Positions 16,551 through 25,192 of a stretch of DNA of 64,000 nt are shown piece after piece. Every line of letters begins with the position of its first letter. Within the stretch, counting starts at the first letter, position 1. The position numbers and the translations under genes are program-made. A model generated the notes under the pieces. It searched no databases. It had not been told where the DNA came from and saw nothing but the letters and a program-made list of their open reading frames with translations. The DNA comes from Neoactinobaculum massilliense (GTDB lineage Bacteria > Actinomycetota > Actinomycetes > Actinomycetales > Actinomycetaceae): the NCBI RefSeq assembly GCF_900604955.1, contig NZ_UWPE01000001.1, positions 1,426,001 through 1,490,000 of the forward strand. Direction: 5' to 3'.

Positions 16551-17312
16551 ATGCCGGTTGCGGTAGTAATCCCGGCGAAGGACGAGGCAGATCGTATCGA
16601 AGCGACCGTGCGCGCCGCGGCAACACTGCCGGGCGTGGACACCGTGGTGGTGGTGGACGATGGGTCCACGGATAATACGGCAACGCAGGCAGAGCGCGCC
16701 GGAGCGCGCGTGGTGGAGCACCATCGGAATTATGGCAAGGCGGCCGCCATGGAGTCCGGCGCACGAGCGGTGGCGGAGGCGGATACGCGCAACGGTGCCA
16801 CTCACCTGCTGCTGTTTGCCGACGCGGACCTGGGCGATTCGGCCGGTGCACTCGCCCCGCTCATTGGGCCGGTGCGGGCCGGCCGCGCGGATGTGACCGT
16901 GGCCGTGCTGCCGAAGCAGGCGGGTGCGGGTGGCCATGGCTTCGTGATGGGCCTGGGCCGGCGCGCCATTGAGCGGGCCACAGGCTGGGTGCCGGTGGCG
17001 CCGCTGTCCGGTCAACGCTGCATGACGCGGGCAGCCTTTGAAGCAGCCACTCCCCTGGCGCCGGGCTGGGGCGTAGAGGTGGGCATGTCTATCGACGTGC
17101 TGGCGAAGGGGTTCACCGTGCAGGAGGTGCGGTGCGAACTGCACCACCGCGCGACGGGTAATAATCTACGCGGCTATTTACACCGCGCCGCGCAGTATCG
17201 CGGGGTGCTGCGGGCTGTGATGATCCGGCGGCTGCGCGGAGTGACCGTACCTGCGGCGCTTCGTACGGGCATGGCCTCCACGCCGTTTGAGCCCTACCGG
17301 GCGCGGCGCTAA
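16551..17312 (+). CDS. Family 2 glycosyltransferase (DPM/GpgS-like)
   Basis: This GT-A glycosyltransferase begins VAVVIPAKDEADRIEATVRAA, followed by VVVVDDGSTDNTA (nucleotide-sugar aspartates), NYGKAAAMESG, the metal-binding DADLGDS, and GWGVEVGMSIDVLAKG. The HRATG motif near the C-terminus is shared with glucosyl-3-phosphoglycerate synthase and dolichyl-phosphate-mannose-synthase relatives in actinobacteria. It would act at the inner membrane face on cell-envelope or compatible-solute precursors; the substrate cannot be told. I chose ATG 16551 (253 aa) with GGAG upstream; an in-frame extension exists. Confidence 0.82.
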   Translation: MPVAVVIPAKDEADRIEATVRAAATLPGVDTVVVVDDGSTDNTATQAERAGARVVEHHRNYGKAAAMESGARAVAEADTRNGATHLLLFADADLGDSAGALAPLIGPVRAGRADVTVAVLPKQAGAGGHGFVMGLGRRAIERATGWVPVAPLSGQRCMTRAAFEAATPLAPGWGVEVGMSIDVLAKGFTVQEVRCELHHRATGNNLRGYLHRAAQYRGVLRAVMIRRLRGVTVPAALRTGMASTPFEPYRARR

Positions 17313-17409
17313 GAAAGTCGAGCCCACCCGGGTAGAGCGGTTAGTAGGCGTCACCCGCGCCGGTAGGCTGCTTTCATGCCCGGGTAGGATGGTTAGTTCT
17401 CCGCCTGCC

Positions 17410-19821
17410 TCACCGTGCCGTTCTCCTCCGGGGCCGCAACGCTGCTCGCTGCGACATGAGTACAGCCTCCCGCTCCACGCACGCGAACAGCGCTGGCAGG
17501 ATGATGGACATGCCCATGGCCAGGATCATGAAGCCGGAGTCATTGGTGAAGCTGGCAACCAGGAGTGCCACCGCAGCGGCACTGACGCCGCCACGAATTT
17601 CCGGCCGCTCCCACATGAGTAGCTCGGGCGTGCGCCGCGAGAAGTCCACGTGCCTGGACACCCATACTCCCGCCACCACGATCGCCGCCAATATCACCAC
17701 GGCAATAAGGAGCGCCCACGGCCAGGGGGCGCCGAACATGGCAGCCTCTAGCTTGCGAAAGATCGTGGCCAAAGCGCCGGAATTGCCGCTGGCCACCTCG
17801 GTGCCGAACTGGCCCACGTGGCTGGAGCCGCCCCGATCCGTCAGCATAAATAGCACCACGCTGGCCACGCCCGCGAGCGCCACCACCGCACACCGCCACC
17901 AGTTCAGCGGAATCCGCCAGGTGTAGAGCGCCAGCAGCCCAAATCCGATGACCAGCGGTAGTGGCCCACCGAAGTCGGCGCCAATTTGTGGCAGGCCGTC
18001 AATCAGCACGGTGACCACACCAAGCGCGATTACCACCCAGCCGGCCAGCCGGCGCCGGCCCACGCTATCTCCACCGTTGGTGCCGACTTGCGCCGCATCG
18101 CCCTCGCTACCTACCGCATTACCCGCGCCACCTACCGCAGGGCCGTCGCTACCTCCTACACCACCAGCGTTATCCGTCGCACCAGTGAGAGCACTCGCAC
18201 GCGCACCAACCCGAGAGCCGAGGCTCCCCGACGCAATCCATTCGCCCAGCGCCCCGGCGGCCACCATGCTGCCCGCGGCAAAAAGAGCAAATACCAGGTT
18301 GGAGACGCCATAGAACCGGCCGCCAACCGTCGGCTGTGCCCCCTGCACCGCCGTAATAATGAGCCCGGGCCGCCCCGACACACCAGCCACCAGCGCATCC
18401 AGCCCAATGGCCAGGGTGGTCACGGCACCGATACGTACCACCGGCGCGGCCACCCAGTGTGCCGGCCGCGCCTTCATCAGCCCCACCAGCCCGATGATCG
18501 CGGCAATGAAGGCCACGCCGGCCCACAGCCCCAGTGCGGCTCGGCTAAACCGCCACCAGCCGGCGAGGTTCACCAGCAGCATGGCTATCGGTACCGCCGA
18601 TGCAAATACGGCAAGTTGCACCCAGCCCTGCCGCCCGTCGCCAAATTCGCGCCGCACAATCCGGGCGATGCCCCACAGCACAATGCCCACGGCCAGGATT
18701 CCCCACGCGGCATACAGTGCGGAGTAGCTCCCATGCAGTAGCGCCGCATGCACGTCCGCGTCCACCAGCGCGGCGCGGGTGGACGTCTGTCCGGTAGCCG
18801 CAATCGGTGAACTACCACCGGTTAGACCGGCCTGCGCCGCGGCTGTCACGTCCGTGAGAGTCACCAGTCCGGCCGTGCGCGTGGTGGTAGACCGCGCGAG
18901 CCCGGCCTGCCCGCTCATTGCGAACACACCCAAGCGCTCCTGGCCGACGCCGGCCACGGTCACCACCAGAACCGTCGCGTTACCGGGAGCGGCCGCAAGA
19001 GCCGCCCCCACGTTCGCATCCACCGCGGCCAGTTGCTTCTCCCGCGCCGAAGCCGCACTACTCCGTACCGAAGCCGCACTACTCGCGCGCTCCGAACCGT
19101 TACTCGCCGTCGCGCTGCTCCCGGCGCCCGTAGCTTTCGAAACGGACGGCGCAGTCACGCTCGGCGACGCCTGCGCGCCCGCGGATTCTTCCGCCATAGC
19201 CGATCGGATATCCTCCGGGGCGGCCGCCGACCCGGGCGTGGTGACCGTACCGGCGTCGGCAACAACCAGCTGTTCACTCGCGCCGCCCAGCGCCTCAGCG
19301 AGCCCAGAATCGGTGGGGATCGGCGCATTCAAGCCAGCCGAATCCGCCACCGTCACACGCCCGCCAGCAGCGGATAAATCCCCGGCCGCAAGCCACGGCG
19401 CCAAGCCACCGACCAGCCGTGCGTTCTCTGCCGCGCCAACCAGCCGACCCAGCTGCGCGTGGAACGCGGACTCCTTATTACCTGTAACCGCGGCTGCCCC
19501 CGCGGACTTCGTGTAGGCGTCCGTACAGCCATCGGACGCCGCCGCGCGTTCCCCAGCCGACAGCGTGAGCCAGCCCGCCACCGGGCACGTGCCATTCGCG
19601 AGCGCGCGCGTGGAAATATTCGCCACGGACATACTTGCCAGTAGCCCAGCAAGGTTGGGCGTACGTGCCTCAGATACATCCGCCCAGGTCACGCCGGCCA
19701 TACCGATGATCCACACGGGACCGGCCCCATTGGTGTCCGCCCGCGCCGATCCCGCGGGCACGCAGGCACCGCCTACTACCGCCACCAGCGCCACTATCCA
19801 CAGCCACAGGCGTTTCACCAT
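17410..19821 (-). CDS. Large polytopic membrane protein with secreted N-terminal domain
   Basis: The 803-residue protein has a signal peptide (LWIVALVAVVGGACVPAGSARA), an extracellular region to about residue 350 beginning VWIIGMAGVTWADVSEARTPNLAGLL...TCPVAGWLTLSAGERAA, and about ten membrane helices after it. The N-terminal part resembles the alkaline-phosphatase superfamily fold in layout, but I cannot see a full metal site, so this is a weak inference. A Ser/Ala-rich insert lies at about 215-260 and a Gly/Asp-rich loop at about 535-590. Its ATG overlaps the stop of the upstream lipid-kinase gene (TAATG), so the two are coupled and may work together in envelope lipid metabolism. Confidence 0.8.
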   Translation of the reverse strand: MVKRLWLWIVALVAVVGGACVPAGSARADTNGAGPVWIIGMAGVTWADVSEARTPNLAGLLASMSVANISTRALANGTCPVAGWLTLSAGERAAASDGCTDAYTKSAGAAAVTGNKESAFHAQLGRLVGAAENARLVGGLAPWLAAGDLSAAGGRVTVADSAGLNAPIPTDSGLAEALGGASEQLVVADAGTVTTPGSAAAPEDIRSAMAEESAGAQASPSVTAPSVSKATGAGSSATASNGSERASSAASVRSSAASAREKQLAAVDANVGAALAAAPGNATVLVVTVAGVGQERLGVFAMSGQAGLARSTTTRTAGLVTLTDVTAAAQAGLTGGSSPIAATGQTSTRAALVDADVHAALLHGSYSALYAAWGILAVGIVLWGIARIVRREFGDGRQGWVQLAVFASAVPIAMLLVNLAGWWRFSRAALGLWAGVAFIAAIIGLVGLMKARPAHWVAAPVVRIGAVTTLAIGLDALVAGVSGRPGLIITAVQGAQPTVGGRFYGVSNLVFALFAAGSMVAAGALGEWIASGSLGSRVGARASALTGATDNAGGVGGSDGPAVGGAGNAVGSEGDAAQVGTNGGDSVGRRRLAGWVVIALGVVTVLIDGLPQIGADFGGPLPLVIGFGLLALYTWRIPLNWWRCAVVALAGVASVVLFMLTDRGGSSHVGQFGTEVASGNSGALATIFRKLEAAMFGAPWPWALLIAVVILAAIVVAGVWVSRHVDFSRRTPELLMWERPEIRGGVSAAAVALLVASFTNDSGFMILAMGMSIILPALFACVEREAVLMSQRAALRPRRRTAR

Positions 19822-21086
19822 TAGCTCATCACCACCAGGGCACTCGGGTCCACACTCACCCGCACGCTGCGGGCAAAGCCGAGCACATCGCCGTCGGCCT
19901 CAATCGGCTCAAACTCCTCAGTGTCCACGCGCGCGGACTTGGTGCGCCGGAAGCGTAGAGATGCCAGGTCCCGGGCACGCGTACGCCCGCCGACCGCCCG
20001 CACCAGCACCTGCCGGGCCAGCTCCACCCAGCCCAGCAGGCCCCCGCGGACGCGCATGGTGCCCACATCCAACCAGCCGTCATCAATGCGTGCATCCGGC
20101 ACCAGAGCAAGGCCCGTGGGTAGCGTGCCGCAGTTGGCGAAGAGGATGGAACGGTAGCGCCCCTGCCCAGCACCCGCTTCCCTCGCACTGCCCGTGCGCC
20201 CGCTCTCCGCCGCGTACGCGGGGCCGTGCGCATTCATCCCCAGCGTCACGGTGGCGCGCATCGATTCGCCGCGCAGGTTACGCAGGCCCGTCATGACGTA
20301 GGCCACCCAACCAACCCGCCGTTTGAGGTCTGAATCCGTCTCCGCCATAATCCGTGCGTCAAATCCGAGCCCACCGATCACCAGGAATGGCTCACGCCCG
20401 CTGAAACTGCCCCCGGCCTCGGGTTCGGGCACACCAATTTCCGCGGCGCGCCGCCTAATTTTTTGGACGCGCCGCCGCAGCCGCTCCGTCTGGACCGTAT
20501 CCGCCGGTTCCTCCACGGCCTCGATCCAGCCGACATCAATAGCCCACGGCCGCCCCGTCACAGCCGTGGCCACCTGCTCCTCCAGCCCGGCGGGAAGCCC
20601 CAGGTTGAGCCCAAGGAGATTCCCGGTCCCCGCCGGCACGATCCCCAGCGGAATGCCGGTGCCGGCCAGTACACCACCTACCACGCGCACGGTGCCATCC
20701 CCACCGGCCGCAATCACGCGCGAGGCGCCCATCGCCACAGCACGCCGAGCCTGCCCGGCACCCGGATCATCCACTGATGTTTCCAGCCATTCCACGTGCG
20801 GCAAATTCGCCGCCGCGCTCACGGCCTCCACCGTGTGCCGGAGCGCCCCGAGGTCCGTCACCTTCACCGGGTTATAAATCACCACCACCGGGCCGGCCTC
20901 GGCCTCTTTTCCAGCGGCCACCCCGTTCCGACCGCCAGCCGCGCCGCCCTCATCCGCGCCGCCCACCAGATGTTCGAGCGCATCAACCCGCCGCCGCGCC
21001 GCCCGAAGCGCGCGGTGATTCTCCCAGGCACCCAGCACCGCCGCAACCGCGGTAACGAGCGAAATAAAGGCGATCCACGTGGTCAT
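19821..21086 (-). CDS. Diacylglycerol kinase family lipid kinase
   Basis: The 421-residue protein has one N-terminal membrane helix (MTTWIAFISLVTAVAAVLG) and then a DAGK catalytic domain: VVIYNPVKV, AAGGDGTVRVVGGVL (the GGDGT nucleotide motif, about residue 143) and PLGIVPAGTGNLLGLNLGLP. The C-terminal lobe follows (VIGGLGFDARIM, ILFANCGTLPTGLALVPDARIDDGWLDV). Such enzymes phosphorylate diacylglycerol or related lipids at the membrane. I chose the ATG at 21086 because a TATGCT box lies six bases upstream, the geometry seen at other genes here; a longer frame adds 23 residues. It is coupled to the large membrane protein downstream. Confidence 0.9.
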   Translation of the reverse strand: MTTWIAFISLVTAVAAVLGAWENHRALRAARRRVDALEHLVGGADEGGAAGGRNGVAAGKEAEAGPVVVIYNPVKVTDLGALRHTVEAVSAAANLPHVEWLETSVDDPGAGQARRAVAMGASRVIAAGGDGTVRVVGGVLAGTGIPLGIVPAGTGNLLGLNLGLPAGLEEQVATAVTGRPWAIDVGWIEAVEEPADTVQTERLRRRVQKIRRRAAEIGVPEPEAGGSFSGREPFLVIGGLGFDARIMAETDSDLKRRVGWVAYVMTGLRNLRGESMRATVTLGMNAHGPAYAAESGRTGSAREAGAGQGRYRSILFANCGTLPTGLALVPDARIDDGWLDVGTMRVRGGLLGWVELARQVLVRAVGGRTRARDLASLRFRRTKSARVDTEEFEPIEADGDVLGFARSVRVSVDPSALVVMS

Positions 21087-21092
21087 GCCGCA

Positions 21093-21098
21093 AGCATA
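21093..21098 (-). promoter_or_regulatory. -10 box TATGCT, leaderless-type, of the lipid kinase gene
   Basis: On the minus strand TATGCT is followed by TGCGGC and then the ATG, a gap of exactly six bases with no ribosome site. This supports the shorter start. Confidence 0.55.
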
Positions 21099-21268
21099 CG
21101 GCAGGGTTCCGACAGCTTTTGGTTCGACGCCGCTAAGATTGCCGCCACTAGCCACGCCGCTGCTAGACTCACCGCCTTATGCGTGCCGTCCTCGCCCGCG
21201 CCGCGCTGTTTCGCTCGCGGCCGGACCATTCACCTCGCCGCCCATGCCTCGCCGCCGAGCCCGCGCCC

Positions 21269-22213
21269 TCAGCTAGCCGCCTCGTGCAACTCGGCCCGGC
21301 CGTCGGCATGCGTCGCCGCCTTCCCATTCTTCCGCGTCCGCCACACCATGTAGCTGGCCGCCGTTATCCCCGCGGCAGCTCCGCCTAGCAGCCACCACAT
21401 CCACCCTTGCAGGTGGAATCCGCCCGCGGCCGCCTGCGCGCTCTTATCGGCCGCAGGGTCATACGGAATCCGGTGCCCGCGCACTAGGAGTCGGTGTGTG
21501 TTGACGGCGTACGGCGTGCACGTGAACAGGGTCAAATAATCCTTGCCGGCCACGGGCTTGAGATCACCAAGTTCGGTCGGTAGCACCACTTTGATCTGGT
21601 CTACCTGGTAGGCGAGCGTGTGGCCATACACGTCCACGTACATGACGTCGCCCTTCTTCACCTGGTCCAGGTTGTCGAACAGTGTGGCCGTGGAGAGCCC
21701 GGTGTGCGACGTGAGCACCGCGTGCGTCCCCTTCCCGCCCACCGGCAGCGACGTGCCGTACAGGTGCCCGGCGCCCGTGGCCAGCACGTCCGCGCTGGTG
21801 TCATGCCGCACAGGCAGGTCAATCCCTACCGCGGGCACCCGCACCCGCGCCATGATGTCCAGCAGGTTGAGCTGACTCAGGTAATCGCGGTACGGCGCGG
21901 ATTCTGGATCGCCGGATACCTGGTGGAGGTAGGGGTCCAGCACCGGCACGCCGGAGATACGCCCGTTGTATTCCTGGGCACGCTTGATCTCCGCGTCCTG
22001 CTGCGCATTACTGAGTTTGGCACTCTGGGTGGAGTATTGCTCAGCAAATTGGTGCTGACGCATGTTGTTGTAATTCGTGGACAGCACCGGGTACAGCAGC
22101 AGAAGCACACCCACCAGCACAATGAGCACGGGGATCACGAAGTGGCGCGCCCGGCGTTTCCCCTTCGCGTCTCGCGGTGCCGCAACAGTTTCGGACGCCA
22201 TATGCTTCGCCAT
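21269..22213 (-). CDS. Class C sortase, pilus operon 1 (second)
   Basis: This transpeptidase cross-links pilin subunits outside the membrane. The 314-residue protein has an N-terminal helix (VIPVLIVLVGVLLLLYPVL), the lid motif LDPYL (a DPW/DPY lid that plugs the active site), the catalytic His in LTSHTGLS (about 168), the catalytic Cys in TLFTCTPYAVNTHR (about 232) with the Arg close behind in HRLLVRG, and a C-terminal membrane helix. Its ATG abuts the stop of the first sortase. It is the last gene of the adhesin-pilin-sortase-sortase operon. Confidence 0.94.
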   Translation of the reverse strand: MAKHMASETVAAPRDAKGKRRARHFVIPVLIVLVGVLLLLYPVLSTNYNNMRQHQFAEQYSTQSAKLSNAQQDAEIKRAQEYNGRISGVPVLDPYLHQVSGDPESAPYRDYLSQLNLLDIMARVRVPAVGIDLPVRHDTSADVLATGAGHLYGTSLPVGGKGTHAVLTSHTGLSTATLFDNLDQVKKGDVMYVDVYGHTLAYQVDQIKVVLPTELGDLKPVAGKDYLTLFTCTPYAVNTHRLLVRGHRIPYDPAADKSAQAAAGGFHLQGWMWWLLGGAAAGITAASYMVWRTRKNGKAATHADGRAELHEAAS

Positions 22214-23200
22214 CTACTGCTCCCTTTCGTTGCGCTGTATCCCCGACGACGTCGCCCCGCCCGGTCCCGCACCGGTAACGCGAGTTGTGGTGCCCGGTGC
22301 GGTATTGCTAGACGCGCGGCTGGCCGCACCGCCCCGGCGCGTGGCCCGATCGCGGCGCACCCAGGAGGCCGCAAAGACCGCCAGCAGTACCAGGGCCACC
22401 CCCGCAATCGCGATGCGCGGCCACATCCACTGCTCAATGTTGACGCCGCTCGGCACACTCACCGCCGAGTCCGCACCAAGATCCGCCACGCCCTGGGTGG
22501 GAATACGCTCCCCCTGTACCACCAGCCGGTAATAGTTAAGCGGCCCGCCCTTGGGCGTAATGCACGTGACCAGGCTGACCAGGTCCTTGCCGGGCACGGG
22601 CGCGACGGCGTCAAGCTCGGTGGGGCGAATGAGTTTCGTGCTCACCACCCGGTAGGTGAGCACCTGCCCGGCCACGTGAATCATGAAATCGTCACCCGGC
22701 GCCAGTTCCTCCAGCCCGGTAAAGAATGTGTATCCGGGAAGCGTGTGATGCCCGGCCAGCACCGCGTTGGTACCTTTCCCGCCCACCGGCAGAGCACTCC
22801 CGAAGAAATGCCCCACCCCGGTTTTCAGTGCGGCCGCGGTAGTGCCGTGCACAATCGGCAGGTTCGCGCCGATCTTGGGAATAACAATCGTGGCCATCGG
22901 ATCTGTCCCGCCCAGCTGGGTGAGGTATTCGGCGTACGCGGGCGTCTGGGTCACGTCACTGGACTCGCCCCACGGGTCCGTGAGGAGCCTCGGATCCAGG
23001 TGCGCGTTGTAGCGCTGCGCGGCCTTAAACTCCGCCGACGCCGCCCCGCTCACCCGTTGCTCACGTTCGTAGGTGAGAGCCTTCCCGGTCAGGGTGCGGT
23101 CATGGAGAAGCGTTTCACCCACCGGCCAGATGGTGATGAGGCAGCCGGCCAGGAGCAACAGCGTGACGATGAGCCGCGATACTCCCTTTTTCTTCCGCAC
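22214..23200 (-). CDS. Class C sortase, pilus operon 1 (first)
   Basis: The 328-residue protein has an N-terminal helix (LIVTLLLLAGCLITIWPV), the lid LTDPWG (about residue 75), catalytic His in LAGHHTLPG (about 150), catalytic Cys in LVTCITPKGGPLNYYRLVVQG (about 212), and a C-terminal helix plus a Thr/Gly-rich tail. The active-site sequence differs from the neighbour (HHTLPG versus SHTGLS; CITPKG versus CTPYAV), so the two sortases probably handle different substrates, for example the shaft pilin and the tip adhesin. It begins 188 bases after the major pilin gene. Confidence 0.93.
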   Translation of the reverse strand: MRKKKGVSRLIVTLLLLAGCLITIWPVGETLLHDRTLTGKALTYEREQRVSGAASAEFKAAQRYNAHLDPRLLTDPWGESSDVTQTPAYAEYLTQLGGTDPMATIVIPKIGANLPIVHGTTAAALKTGVGHFFGSALPVGGKGTNAVLAGHHTLPGYTFFTGLEELAPGDDFMIHVAGQVLTYRVVSTKLIRPTELDAVAPVPGKDLVSLVTCITPKGGPLNYYRLVVQGERIPTQGVADLGADSAVSVPSGVNIEQWMWPRIAIAGVALVLLAVFAASWVRRDRATRRGGAASRASSNTAPGTTTRVTGAGPGGATSSGIQRNEREQ

Positions 23201-23363
23201 TACTCCTCCTCACCTTGCCCGCTCCGGTACGGGAACGTCCCAGCACCGCCGCGCCCCGGCGTCGTACCGACCCGCAATAAGCGCGTAGGCGAATCACCGA
23301 AGCACCCGCGCGGCCCGGGACCGCACACGTGTGGGGCGAGGACTGCTCCCCGCCCCACAGCGC

Positions 23364-23384
23364 TAACTACGGCAACCGTAGTTA
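23364..23384 (-). other. Intercistronic hairpin after major pilin 1
   Basis: TAACTACGG-CAA-CCGTAGTTA is a perfect 9-bp stem five bases past the pilin stop. There is no T run after it, so it more likely stabilises the pilin mRNA or attenuates read-through into the sortases than ends transcription. That fits higher expression of the shaft pilin than of the sortases. Confidence 0.55.
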
Positions 23385-23388
23385 TCTG

Positions 23389-25131
23389 TTAGGCGTCCTG
23401 CCGCCGCCGGCTGGAACGCACGTAGTAGGCCACACCACCCGCAATGAACAGCACGCCGAGTGCGGACACCAGGGCCACGCCCTGACCGCCGGTCAGCGGG
23501 AGCTTGTTGCCGAGGTTATCGAGCTGATCCACAACCTCAATGTTGCCGCCCGCGCTGTCCTTCGCATTCGCATCACGCTCGGCATCCGCGAACGCCGTGC
23601 TCAGATCCGTCACCGTGCCGGCCACGGTCAGATCGAATTCGATCGGATCGGCCAGCAGCTGATAGCCGGAGGGCGCCTTCGTCTCTACCAGGCAGTAGGA
23701 GTGGAAGTCCTTGGCGTCCGTGATTGCGCCGGAGGTCTCGCCGTCGTTGTACCAGTTGGAGAGCTGGAGGTTCTTGAAGGAAGCCAGACCGTTGGCGTCC
23801 GTGGTGGACGTAGCGATCGCCGTGTCACCAAGAGTCTCGCAGGTGAAGGCACCCGAGGCGTCCTTGGTGGCGCGGTACACCTTGAACTCAGCGTCCTTCA
23901 GAGCAACGCCGTTCTCGCCGATCTTGTGCAGCACAATATCGCCGTACTTGGATGTCACCGTGTTGGACGTGGGCGGGTTCTCCGGCTCATCCTTCGGGTT
24001 GTCGCCCGGCGTCGGCGCCGCGGTGCCCTGATCGGTCCAGTAGCTGTTGTTCGGCTCGAAGTAGGCCGTGTTGTCAATCAGCCCGGAGCCTGGAACAGCG
24101 GCAACCGTGGCCACAATGTCCGTCTGCACGAAACTGCCGGAGTGAGCAGCCAGCACATTGAGACCGGCGGAGGTGAAGGACACCTGGACCCGATCGCCGT
24201 CGGACGTCAGGTTGTAGTCCGTACCCTCCGTAAGCGTTGCCACTTGCGTACCGCTGGCGTCCACCACGGAGAGCGTGGCGGCCTTGTAATCCAGGTTGGT
24301 GGCATCCAGCTGATCATTGATGTAGTAGTACCCCAGGTCCGCACCATTCACCGTGTTGTCCTGGTTTGCATCCGTAGCCGTGATGGAGGTCTTGATGCGG
24401 TAGGTGAGATCCTGACCCACCGTGTAGCCGTCCTGGCCCGACGTACCCACATTGCCGTCCAGCACCTGCTTGGTGATGGTGGCCTGCTGGTTCTTCGGGT
24501 ACACCATGACGTCATACATCCAGGAGTTCCGATTGTCCGGATTCGTCATGGGCAGCGTCACCAGGAACGGGGCCGCACCGGTCAGCTCGCCGGCCGTCAC
24601 GGGCTTGCCGGTGGCGTTGTTGACGGGGCTGGAGGAGGCGAGGTTCTCCACCACCACGTAGAGGGCAACGCCGCCATCAAATGTGGCCGTCCCATCCTGG
24701 CCCGTGGTCACCGTGCCCTCCTTGGTCACGGTGTAGACCGTGTCATCCGTGGCGGTGATGGTGCCGCTCGAGGCAGTGGAGAGATTGGCGCCCTTCAGCT
24801 TGGCGGCCGCCTCCCACCCCGCATTCGTGGTGAGGTCTACTCCGCTCACCTTGTACACATCGAAGTTGACGCCCGAAAGGGAATCACGCCCGGTCATATT
24901 CTGTACCGTGCCGTTGTTGGGCAGGTTCGTGGTGTCACCGAGATACTTCGTAATAGTCAGTCGCGTGGAGGCGGCATCGTTGATCAGTGCCGGATCCCCG
25001 GCCTGCTGCGACACACCGTTCACACTCCCCTGATCCGTGGTGTCAGCCATTGCCGGCGCGGCGGCAAAGAACGACGCGCCCACCATGGCGCCCGCCGCAA
25101 GCAGCGAGGCTACCTTTCCTGTGAACTTCAT
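23389..25131 (-). CDS. Major pilin, FimA/SpaA type (pilus 1 shaft)
   Basis: The 580-residue precursor has a signal peptide (VASLLAAGAMVGASFFAAAPAMA), a pilin motif with the cross-linking lysine in MVYPKNQQ (about 213), CnaB-like repeats that form isopeptide bonds (IVLHKIGENGVALKDAEFKV), an E-box YCLVETKAPSGYQL, and the sorting signal LPLTGG followed by a hydrophobic helix and RRRQDA. Class C sortases polymerise it through the lysine and the LPLTG threonine. It is the shaft subunit by size and motif. The ATG follows a GAGAAAC site. The gene lies between the adhesin and the sortases. Confidence 0.94.
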   Translation of the reverse strand: MKFTGKVASLLAAGAMVGASFFAAAPAMADTTDQGSVNGVSQQAGDPALINDAASTRLTITKYLGDTTNLPNNGTVQNMTGRDSLSGVNFDVYKVSGVDLTTNAGWEAAAKLKGANLSTASSGTITATDDTVYTVTKEGTVTTGQDGTATFDGGVALYVVVENLASSSPVNNATGKPVTAGELTGAAPFLVTLPMTNPDNRNSWMYDVMVYPKNQQATITKQVLDGNVGTSGQDGYTVGQDLTYRIKTSITATDANQDNTVNGADLGYYYINDQLDATNLDYKAATLSVVDASGTQVATLTEGTDYNLTSDGDRVQVSFTSAGLNVLAAHSGSFVQTDIVATVAAVPGSGLIDNTAYFEPNNSYWTDQGTAAPTPGDNPKDEPENPPTSNTVTSKYGDIVLHKIGENGVALKDAEFKVYRATKDASGAFTCETLGDTAIATSTTDANGLASFKNLQLSNWYNDGETSGAITDAKDFHSYCLVETKAPSGYQLLADPIEFDLTVAGTVTDLSTAFADAERDANAKDSAGGNIEVVDQLDNLGNKLPLTGGQGVALVSALGVLFIAGGVAYYVRSSRRRQDA

Positions 25132-25192
25132 CAGTTTCTCCTACTCATGGATTACCCGGTCCCGATCGGCTATGCCGCAGCGGCGAAAGCCA

